Shown: positions 10,385 through 18,366 of the stretch, piece by piece | How the letters are laid out: each line of letters starts with the position of its first letter | How positions within the stretch are numbered: position 1 is the stretch's first letter | Origin: Folioceros fuciformis | Taxonomy: Eukaryota; Anthocerotophyta; Anthocerotopsida; Anthocerotales | Assembly (NCBI GenBank): GCA_049999805.1 | Contig: JBNGIO010006239.1 | Location: 7,001-45,742 of the forward strand | Length of the DNA: 38,742 nt | Direction: 5' to 3' | Translations under genes and position numbers: made by a program | The notes under the pieces: model-generated | Seen by the model: the letters and a program-made list of their open reading frames with translations, nothing else | Told to the model about the DNA's origin: nothing | Databases searched by the model: none

Positions 10385-12621
10385 CTACGGTGCCAGTCTC
10401 TTTGGATCCCGTGGAAACATTGAAGTTTTCCTGATGTTATCAAGTGCACAGAAGAGCATGACAACACGCTCCAGACCCACTCCAGCACCTCCATGAGGCG
10501 GAGCACCCCACCTGCATCGGCCAAATTTGTCAATACAACTCAATGGAAAACTGAACGATGGACTCGCCAACGTGAGGTTAAGTCAGACAAACCTGAAGGA
10601 ATCGATGTAGGTTGACAAGGTTTTCACATCGATTCCACATTGCTCTGCACGCTTTGCCAAAAATCCAGGTTCGTGGATACGTTGAGCACCAGAAACGATC
10701 TCCTCCCCTGTGATCCAAATGGTAGCGGAGGTCATTCAAAACTCCAAGCTGCACCAAACTACAAGAGGTGGGCCTGTCCACAAAGTCGCATACCTCGAAT
10801 GAAAACATCAAATGAGTTGGTGTAATTTGGGTCATCAGCACACGGCATGGTGTAGAATGGGCGAACAGCTAGTGGATATCTGTGAAGAATGTAGAAGTCT
10901 GTCTTGTACCTACAAAACAGTGATGAGACTGTTAGCACCATCTCTACCCACACCAAAAAGGTCGTGAGGGCTTACTTTGCCTTGACGAGCTGACCCAGTT
11001 TCCTCTCCACTTCTGTGCTCAGGTCTCCCAAGGGATCTATCTCTACACCTGCTTCCTGCTCAGAAGAAGATTTGATCAGCCCAGAACACAGTTCAGGGAA
11101 TGCAAAATCTGAACGTGAGGAAAGATTCAAAGAATCTTCGCGCAGAAGTACCTTCAGCAGCTGAACGCCTTCAGCAAAGGTGAGACGCAAAGTCTGTCTC
11201 AGAAACTGTCGCACCCATCAAACATCGTCGTCAGAACCCCGTTTCCCCAGCAAGGAAAGCAAACAACGCACTGCACATTCGAAATGAAATAACCGCGCAC
11301 CTGAAGAGGTTCGAAAGGATATTGAGTGTTGATAGCTTGAAGTTCTCGTGCGCATTTCTCATTCAGACCATCAAAAATGGCTACGAACAGTCGATCGATC
11401 AAGTCAATCACCTGCAAGACAAAGTGGTCAGCCCTTACACACACCAAAAGAAGAGATTCTCACAATTGAGGGATGTTACCTCAAAATAATGTCCATTGAT
11501 CTCCATTTCAAGATCAAGGCCAGTGAATTCACACAAATGCCTGTGGGTGAAGGAGTCTTCTGCCCGAAATACCGGACCGATTTCAAACACTCGGCCAAAA
11601 TCTGCACAGATGCCCATCTGCTTATGTAACTGAGGTGACTGAGCAAGGCATGCCGGTTGATCCTTGTACTGGAGCTTAAAAACCGAGGACCCTCCTTCAC
11701 TTGCTCCAGCTATCAGCTTGGGCGTGTGTATCTCCACGAAATCCTCATCCAGAAGGAATTGCCGGAAAAGCTACAAAGGACAACAGACAGAATCCTTCGC
11801 ATCAAGGTTCTTCCATCTACATGGAAATTTGATTGAAGAGGGGAAAGAATCGCTCACCCTACCGTGCCAACTTGAGACTGGATCCGGAAAATCCCCTGGT
11901 TTGCAGGGGTGCGCAAGTCGAGAACCCTGTTGTTAAGCCTCGAGTCTTGGAGGACACGAACAAACTGGACATTCTCCTGGACAACGAAGGGCAAGAAAAT
12001 GAGCCCACACTAGGACATCAGATTTCTAGGCTTTCCTCATGCACCTCTGTCATTCGTCGGGGTACGGTACCTCAGCTGCTTTCTCAATCTCACGCTCGCT
12101 TCGAGCTGCATCTTCAGGGTTGATAGGCAGCACTGGTTCCGCCTTACTGACGCAGTAGACTTTGCGGACCTGAATCTCGACCTGCCAGCACACGCAAAAC
12201 GTTCAAACACGCGGGCAGCGCGCATCCGAAACTTCATACCTGTTCGCACCATCCATACCTGCTGCGAGGTCGCAGCGATGGGAGTGCCTGGCACGGACAC
12301 CACGCCCTCGACGTCGATGACGCTTTCCTTGTTGATGGCCCCAACGAACTTGAGCATCTTGTTGCTGGCGTGCTCCCCCTTGNNNNNNNNNNNNNNNNNN
12401 NNNNNNNNNNNNNNNNNNNNNNNNNNNNNNNNNNNNNNNNNNNNNNNNNNNNNNNNNNNNNNNNNNNNNNNNNNNNNNNNNNCCTTCCCTCCAGCCGCCC
12501 CCGCCAGCTGCTGCCGCAGCTGCTTCTCTGCCTTCATAGCTGCCTTCTTGGTCGCCTTCTTGCTCAGGGCTCCCGCCTCCGCAGCAAGCTCCGGAGCGCC
12601 GGCATCTCCACCGGACGCCAT
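10385..12621 (-). CDS. Cytosolic aspartyl-tRNA synthetase (class IIb)
   Basis: Charges tRNA-Asp with aspartate in the cytosol. Minus-strand exons, high to low: 12621-12259 (contains a gap), 12181-12071, 11976-11863, 11770-11480, 11411-11301, 11205-11152, 11055-10976, 10909-10794, 10707-10593, 10511-10385. The N-terminus has a Lys/Ala-rich extension ([15 protein letters not shown]) of eukaryotic type. Family marks are [17 protein letters not shown], the flipping-loop and active-site block [18 protein letters not shown], motif 2 [17 protein letters not shown], and motif 3 [15 protein letters not shown]. The end [10 protein letters not shown] is typical. The 96-nt segment 11056-11151 is in frame but interrupts LLK/EAGVE, so I treat it as an intron. 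The expected RYGAPP reads RWGAPP. Much of the OB-fold is missing in the gap at 12383-12482. Confidence 0.96.
12383..12482. other. Assembly gap (100 N) inside AspRS exon 1 region
   Basis: A 100-N placeholder. The protein jumps from the Lys-rich N-terminal extension to the end of the anticodon-binding OB-fold ([13 protein letters not shown]). The true gap should therefore hold roughly 100 codons or more, possibly with an intron. Confidence 0.9.
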
Positions 12622-13160
12622 CCTGCTGCTCGGGCCGCCGACAAAAACTCACACGGCCTGAGAGCTCCCTTGCTACACGTGAATGAAAGTTGGTACCTTC
12701 CCGCAAGCATGCGAGTGACAATGCAGAACGTCAGGCCCTTCTGCCGGCACCAGAACCCAGACAATCTGACCCAAGGTCCTTCAAGGAACCAGCTCAGTGA
12801 ATTCCAGGGCAGAGGCAAAATTGGGGCATTGTCTCATAATCCCCTCTGTTTAGTGATGCTATCAACGCATTTAGGTCGACGGATTGAGATCCTGCGTCCT
12901 TAGACACTGGAGCCTCCTCTCGCAGTGTTGGTCCTGTCACAGCTGGGGAAACCAATAGCAGGCAGGTCCAGACTTTATAAAGGGGCAGGCCCTGGCTGGA
13001 AATTAATTAAGGATGATATTTATTTATTTTGTTCTCAATGTGAGCAATTACTAAGACACTTGCTAGTGATGCTCCGTTCCTTCACCCGCTGATGACTTGC
13101 TGGATGGATGATGGGGCCAATGTCCGTTCTTTTGAAGGATTTCTTGCATCGCTGCTACCG
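12622..13160. promoter_or_regulatory. Shared divergent promoter region of AspRS and PEX1
   Basis: AspRS starts at 12621 on the minus strand and PEX1 runs rightward from the following gap, so this interval is the 5' flank of both. The near-palindromic CTTTATAAAG around 12973-12982 could act as a TATA box in either direction. No gene is visible. Confidence 0.5.
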
Positions 13161-13260
13161 NNNNNNNNNNNNNNNNNNNNNNNNNNNNNNNNNNNNNNNN
13201 NNNNNNNNNNNNNNNNNNNNNNNNNNNNNNNNNNNNNNNNNNNNNNNNNNNNNNNNNNNN
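13161..13260. other. Assembly gap (100 N) covering the PEX1 start
   Basis: A 100-N placeholder. The PEX1 frame is open right up to its right edge without an ATG, so the start codon and about 15-25 residues are hidden here or to its left. Confidence 0.9.
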
Positions 13261-13261
13261 G

Positions 13262-16200
13262 CCATGGAATCTGCTCCAAGTGTTGGGATTGGAGAGGGGT
13301 GGCCTGCCGAATCGCGTGGTGCTGGAGCTGCGGGCGAGTGGGAATCCGCAGGGGAAGGCCTGGTATGTGGTGTGGGGAGGGGCTTTGGCTGATTCACCGG
13401 ACATCGAGGTCCCGCAGGCGCTGGCGTACTGCATGGGAGTGGAGGACGGATGCCGGGTGCAGGCCCGGGCGGTGGCGGATCTCATGAAGGCCAGCAGAGT
13501 GCAGATCATGCCGGCCAATGAGGACGACTGGGAGGTGCTGGAGCTGAACGCAGAGTTCATGGAGGAGCAGATTCTGAACCAGGTGGCCGTGCTGCAGGAG
13601 GGGCAGAGGTTTCCCGTCTGGGTGCACGGCCACACTCTGCTTGTGCTCACTGCTGTGTCCACGGCTCCGAAGAAGGTGGTGCAACTCGTGGCGGGATCGG
13701 AGCTGCTTGTGGCGCCTATACCGAGGAAGCTCAAGGGAGCTGCGGAGGACAGTGCGGCGGGAGTACATTCTTCTGAGGCGTGGTTGCGGATTCAAGAGCT
13801 GGATTCGAGGCTTCCGCTGCAGTGTCAGGTGGGAAGTGTTGCGTGCACCACGCAGCCGACTACGGTCGTGTTTGTATCTGCAAGCACGGCACGGGCAGCT
13901 CGTTTGGAAGATAAGCAAGTGGTGGTCGTGGTGGCAGGTCCTGGTCTGCGGAACGGGTTACAGAAGGCAGATTCTGGGAGGACGGATGGTATGTTGTTGA
14001 GGCTAGGGGAGCTGCCAGGGCCGGGGGATGACTCCGCTTTGGGTGTTGACAGCGGAGCCGGGGCTAGGCAGGCGTTCGTGCGTGTCTGTGTGCGGCCAGG
14101 AGTGTCCAAGGGGCATGTAATGATGGCTCAAGCCCTGCGCCTTTTCCTCGGGGCTAAATTACACACTCGTGTGCATTTCCAGGGTGTCCCTCAATCCTCA
14201 TCGACATCCAAGCCTTCTTACCTCCTCTTGTCTCCCTTAGGGTTTGTCGAAGGTCAGCGAGAGCAAGGGCCTGGAGCGTTTTCTGGCAGGGCTATGGTTT
14301 CAGCAGAGGACGATTTGGGTGCAGGGTTGTCGGCCGAGGGACCTCTTTCTACTGTGTCGAGGCACAAGGATTTGCTTGCAGCTGCTATGGTGGAGGGGTC
14401 AGCACAACCGAATTCTGCAGCAGCTAACGCTGAGAGGGGAAATGGGTACGGGGCAGCTGTCATAATCAGGGCATGGGTGTCTGCTCAAATCTCTCTTGGC
14501 TGGCACTCGAGCCATGGAGACGATGCTGCAGTTCCACTTGGCGGCAAGGCTGTCATTCATCTCAGGTTAGCTGTGCAGGCTGACTCGCAGAAAGTGGATG
14601 AGGAATACGCTCTGCCTGGCTGGTCGAGGATGGTTGACGAAGGGACAACGAAGAGGCAGACAAGAGACTTGTTCTTTTTGCTAGTATCACAGAGTTCGGC
14701 TGTTAATTCCAGATCAGCGCTGTCTGTGTCAAGGATCGCAGAGGATAAGAATTACTTCTACTATTTGTCCGAAACGTCGTCACTGCTAGATCCCGCTTTG
14801 GCAGTGAGAGGGGAGGTGCCTGGGGAAGCTTCGGAGAGACAGGGCCAGATTCGTCTGGGCCGCCCCCAATTGGCACCGTGTCCAACGGGGATGGATATAG
14901 AGGAAAATGAGGCTCCAGAGTTGTCATCGCTTTCTTGGTTGGAAGGCCCAGCATCTGAGAGCATTTCCAGGTTGCGCGTACTGCTTTCGCCAGTGTTGCG
15001 AGGCAATGGTATTAGGTCCGAAATACCTTGCCCTGGGAGTGTGCTTCTACATGGACCATCTGCATGCGGGAAGACTCATCTGGCTTTGGCACTGGCTCGA
15101 GATTTGAAAAATGACCCTTCCATAGTGGCCCACACTGTCTTTGTGAGGTGCCTAGAGCTGGTCGGGGAGCAAGCACAGACGGTGAGAGCTGCACTTGAGG
15201 AAGCCATCTCTGAGGCACAACTACGTGCACCGTCCTTGATCATACTGGATGATTTGGATGCTCTCTTTCCTCCTTCAGATTCTGGAGGAAGTGAACCTAG
15301 TATAGCGGCTCTTGCTGAATTCCTCGGGGACCTGATGGACGACGCACAGAGAAGCTGTGAACCAGCAGCAACTGCTTTTCTTGGGATAGCAAAATCACCT
15401 ACAACTCTTCCAGCAACCCTGTGCTGTGCCGGAAGATTTGACTTCTATGTGGAGTTACCGGCTCCAGCAGCCAAAGCAAGGGCAGCCATCCTACTACGAG
15501 CAGTTGAATCTCGTAGATTTGTTTGCCCTCAACAAGTTGCGGACAAAGTGGCGGCAAGCTGTGATGGATGTGATGCAATAGACTTGGAACTTCTGGTGGA
15601 CAGAGCAGTCCATTCAGCCACTGCACGCTACCTCTCTCCCAACGTGGCTCCTTCGTCTAGTCCAGCTCCTGCTACAGCTACACTTATAAACGTAGAGGCA
15701 GAGGAGGAGGGTGGCAGACCGCAGAGATCCAAGGCACTGGCAAGGATGAGTGCAGAGGATGCTCATTTGTCGATGTGCAGAGAGAAGTTTGAGTTGCTGG
15801 AGCAGGACTTTATGTTCGCTCTTGAAGATTTCGTGCCGGTTGCTATGAGAGGCATTGCCAAGAAAGCGTCTCATGGAGAACAGGTAGGGTGGGACGACGT
15901 CGGAGGCTTAGCTGAAACTTGTCACAAAATACGAGACATGCTGGAGACGCCTGCAAAACATAGCAAGATTTTTGCCGAGGCTCCCTTGAGGTTAAGATCA
16001 GGGGTTTTGCTATTCGGACCCCCTGGATGTGGCAAGACTCATCTGGTAGGTGCAGCTGCAGCAGCATGTTCACTCCGCTTTATATCTGTGAAGGGACCTG
16101 AACTTCTGAATAAGTACATCGGAGCTTCTGAGCAGGCAGTTCGAGACCTTTTCTCAAGGGCGGCTTCTGCAGCTCCATGCATCTTGTTTTTTGACGAGTT

Positions 16201-16783
16201 TGACGCTATAGCACCAAAAAGAGGGCACGATAACACAGGTGTGACAGATCGTGTTGTGAACCAGCTCCTGACAGAACTGGACGGCGTACAAGCTCTCAAT
16301 GGAGTGTTTGTGTTTGCTGCAACCAGCCGGCCTGACCTCCTGGACGCGGCACTCCTAAGGCCAGGGCGGTTGGACCGGCTCCTTTTCTGTGACTTTCCGT
16401 CCACCGAAGAGCGCGGGGACATTTTGAGAATATTGTCCCGCAAATTGCCTTTGGCGGAAGATGTTGATCTGAACCTGTTAGCATCGCTGACGAATGGTTT
16501 CAGTGGTGCAGATTTGCAGGCTGTGCTATCAGATGCGCAGTTGGAGTCCATTCACTGCTTTCTGGATAGCTGTGAAGAGGGCACTACTATGGCAAGTGGA
16601 GGTGAGGAAAGAAAACCCTTCATTACTATGGCACAACTGGAAGCCACAGCCTTGAAGGCAAGGCCTTCTGTAACAGAGATGGACAAGAAAAGACTCAATG
16701 CCATCTATGACGACTTCTTGGGTAACAGGTCTCCATCTCCTATGGCGAGGGACACCAAAGGCAAGCGAGCCACTTTGGCGTGA
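13262..16783 (+). CDS. PEX1: Peroxisome biogenesis factor 1, AAA+ ATPase (5' end in gap)
   Basis: PEX1 forms a heterohexamer with PEX6 on the peroxisome surface and extracts the receptor PEX5 for recycling. One uninterrupted frame of 1173 residues covers nearly the whole family length of about 1100-1200. The N-domain holds PWNLLQVL and EDDWEVLELNAE. D1 has Walker A GPSACGKTHL near residue 600 and Walker B LIILDDLDALF. D2 has DDVGGL, Walker A GPPGCGKTHL near residue 920, KYIGASEQAVRDLF, Walker B CILFFDEFDAIAPKR and the arginine-finger region LLRPGRLDR. D2 looks catalytically complete; D1 is more divergent, as is known for PEX1. No intron is needed, unlike all large neighbours. The upstream ATG at 13264 is out of frame. 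Confidence 0.95.
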   Translation, partial: PWNLLQVLGLERGGLPNRVVLELRASGNPQGKAWYVVWGGALADSPDIEVPQALAYCMGVEDGCRVQARAVADLMKASRVQIMPANEDDWEVLELNAEFMEEQILNQVAVLQEGQRFPVWVHGHTLLVLTAVSTAPKKVVQLVAGSELLVAPIPRKLKGAAEDSAAGVHSSEAWLRIQELDSRLPLQCQVGSVACTTQPTTVVFVSASTARAARLEDKQVVVVVAGPGLRNGLQKADSGRTDGMLLRLGELPGPGDDSALGVDSGAGARQAFVRVCVRPGVSKGHVMMAQALRLFLGAKLHTRVHFQGVPQSSSTSKPSYLLLSPLGFVEGQREQGPGAFSGRAMVSAEDDLGAGLSAEGPLSTVSRHKDLLAAAMVEGSAQPNSAAANAERGNGYGAAVIIRAWVSAQISLGWHSSHGDDAAVPLGGKAVIHLRLAVQADSQKVDEEYALPGWSRMVDEGTTKRQTRDLFFLLVSQSSAVNSRSALSVSRIAEDKNYFYYLSETSSLLDPALAVRGEVPGEASERQGQIRLGRPQLAPCPTGMDIEENEAPELSSLSWLEGPASESISRLRVLLSPVLRGNGIRSEIPCPGSVLLHGPSACGKTHLALALARDLKNDPSIVAHTVFVRCLELVGEQAQTVRAALEEAISEAQLRAPSLIILDDLDALFPPSDSGGSEPSIAALAEFLGDLMDDAQRSCEPAATAFLGIAKSPTTLPATLCCAGRFDFYVELPAPAAKARAAILLRAVESRRFVCPQQVADKVAASCDGCDAIDLELLVDRAVHSATARYLSPNVAPSSSPAPATATLINVEAEEEGGRPQRSKALARMSAEDAHLSMCREKFELLEQDFMFALEDFVPVAMRGIAKKASHGEQVGWDDVGGLAETCHKIRDMLETPAKHSKIFAEAPLRLRSGVLLFGPPGCGKTHLVGAAAAACSLRFISVKGPELLNKYIGASEQAVRDLFSRAASAAPCILFFDEFDAIAPKRGHDNTGVTDRVVNQLLTELDGVQALNGVFVFAATSRPDLLDAALLRPGRLDRLLFCDFPSTEERGDILRILSRKLPLAEDVDLNLLASLTNGFSGADLQAVLSDAQLESIHCFLDSCEEGTTMASGGEERKPFITMAQLEATALKARPSVTEMDKKRLNAIYDDFLGNRSPSPMARDTKGKRATLA

Positions 16784-17289
16784 CTTACTGCATGTGCTCA
16801 TGCAACAAGGTGAGAACTTCTTGTCACGTCAGATCCCCTTGGCCGCAGCAAACTGAAGCACCTGATAAGGAGAAGACGCCTCGGGGGTGCTGTTATGCGC
16901 CGTTCAACAACTCTGACTTCACAAGTGAAGTCCCCTGGTCTGTGCGTCACACCGGGCGTTAGCCTCGAACTCTTCCTCTATCAAGGAAACTTGGATAAAA
17001 GTCAGCCAGACGTGATTCGCAAAATCCGCGTTCATTGGCTGCCCCAAGAAGTACCGGTATATGCACACCTGATTACCGGCACATTAACTACGGAACTGTA
17101 CGTTTTGTCGTTTCAACAGCACGCTCGGCGGAGGGCCGTTCCGATAACGGCCCTCTAGCACAGACCTAGTAGTGGACTTCACTACACTTCCGGACATAGC
17201 GGCAGCGTGGTCCACCCACACCCTCATGCCTTGCGCCATTGAGGGAGCTACGGAGTGAACGCGGTCGATTCCAATCAGCAAAAGTTACT
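16784..17289. other. Intergenic region between PEX1 and tRNA-Met
   Basis: PEX1 3' UTR is expected here. No gene is supported. It contains a GC-rich hairpin at 17131-17155. Confidence 0.5.
17131..17155. other. Perfect 10-bp inverted repeat
   Basis: gagggccgtt and aacggccctc flank a 5-nt loop, giving a stable hairpin in either transcript. Its role is unknown. It could sit in the PEX1 3' UTR or be a relic of a mobile element. Confidence 0.6.
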
Positions 17290-17373
17290 GGGGTGAGAGA
17301 GGCTCGAACTCTCGACCTCAGGATTCCTCTGGAGCTATGAGACCTACGCGCTAGCCAACTGCGCCACCACCCC
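17290..17373 (-). tRNA. Elongator tRNA-Met (CAU) with 12-nt intron
   Basis: The minus strand folds as a tRNA: acceptor GGGGTGG with its partner before the terminal A, D-arm GCGC..GCGC, anticodon loop CTCATA, and T-arm GAGAG-TTCGAGC-CTCTC. Immediately after the base 3' of the anticodon lies a 12-nt intron (GCTCCAGAGGAA or one shifted by a base), matching the short intron always seen in plant elongator tRNA-Met genes. CAA lies directly upstream and TTTT follows at 17284-17281 on the minus strand. The mature tRNA has 72 nt. Confidence 0.97.
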
Positions 17374-18311
17374 TTGCTGTAAATGGCTAAACTTAAAACT
17401 TTATTGTTAATTTTTTTGATGTACCAAAGTATCCTACTAAAGATATATCATGGGTTCTCCAGATTATTAAGAATGTCAATTTATAGCCTTTTTCCCTTCA
17501 GCCCAAGTACAGTCTCCGTGAAAGACTGCTTGATATCAAAATAAAGTATTCAATTTTGAAGTCAGCCTTATCAAGAGGTGATTATAAATTAAATACGGTT
17601 CAAAAATGATAACCAACATTGAAATACACGACATTTTTTTAACCTATATGTTTACACGAAGGAAGAGGGACTGGAGGAATGAAGCAAGGAGGAGAAGGAG
17701 GAAAACGTGGAGCGACCCAGCGGCAATTCGGTGGAAGGATCCGGCCATCTCCCACAATTGACTCCCTACGATGCCTTGTCGGGCCAGCCTTGTCTACCTG
17801 GCCCGAGGTGGAGCTTGACATTTGATGATACCGGAGGCATGCAGTTTGCTCTACCACGCTGCCTCCTTCGACGTTTGACAATAGAGGATCCACGCGGATA
17901 TGCGGTAGCCGGCAAGATTTTGCACAGGCCTTGGAATCGTGTGGCCTTGGGCTAACAGTTCCAGTCACATATTGCATGCTCATATTGTCAGCTCTGATGC
18001 TTCCGAGGCATGCGGTTGCTTCATGGGAGTTGCGGATCGAGATCTCGGGAGGGAAAAATTGTTACGTTCACCGATTCTGGTGCAATTCCTGGCCAGATAT
18101 CTGAGGGGCCGATCACGCACGAACTTGATCCACAGCAGGGGGAGTGAAACAGTTGAGGAGGTCGGCCATTTTTGGATCCTTGGGATACCGGATTTTTCGC
18201 TCTTCTCGGTGCTCGTGTACTGGTCGGCTGTTAAGCAGAATTGTCAGTGTTGCAGACTGCACCGTCAAAGGCTGTGTTGAAGAGGCAATACTTGGTTTGA
18301 CGGTCCTAAGG
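17374..18311. other. Intergenic region and probable 5' UTR of the LMBR1-domain gene
   Basis: The left part is AT-rich. The right part is GC-richer and contains an 82-codon frame at 17707-17955 with no recognised domain. I do not call it a gene. The right end should be promoter and 5' UTR of the gene at 18367. Confidence 0.4.
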
Positions 18312-18358
18312 GCTCTCCAGATTGTTGAATCATAGGGGATCATTTCAATCTGGAGAGC
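18312..18358 (+). promoter_or_regulatory. 5' UTR hairpin just upstream of LMBR1-domain start codon
   Basis: gctctccagattg (18312-18324) and its exact complement caatctggagagc (18346-18358) form a 13-bp stem around a 21-nt loop. It ends 8 nt before the ATG at 18367. If transcribed, it would lie directly in the path of the scanning ribosome. The pairing is seen; any regulatory role is inference. Confidence 0.55.
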
Positions 18359-18366
18359 ACTGCAAG

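Noticed and set aside
11205-11297. AspRS frame continuing upstream of 11205 on the minus strand
   Set aside because: Family alignment resumes exactly at [10 protein letters not shown] after an acceptor (gcgacag); the upstream part is intron 5.
13264-13392. ATG at 13264 as a PEX1 start
   Set aside because: It is in a different frame from the PEX1 protein; the correct frame (PWNLLQVL) is already open at the gap edge.
13063-13734. Minus-strand frame reading through the N gap opposite PEX1
   Set aside because: It depends on reading undetermined bases and is antisense to a well supported PEX1 N-domain.
17820-17885. tRNA-like stretch on the minus strand (GCGTGGTAGAGC followed by TGCATGCC)
   Set aside because: It has a D-arm-like start but no matching acceptor stem and no TTCRA T-loop.
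17707-17955. 82-codon frame upstream of the LMBR1-domain gene
   Set aside because: No domain and no splice link to the downstream gene, which has its own well matched start MWFFYALALP.
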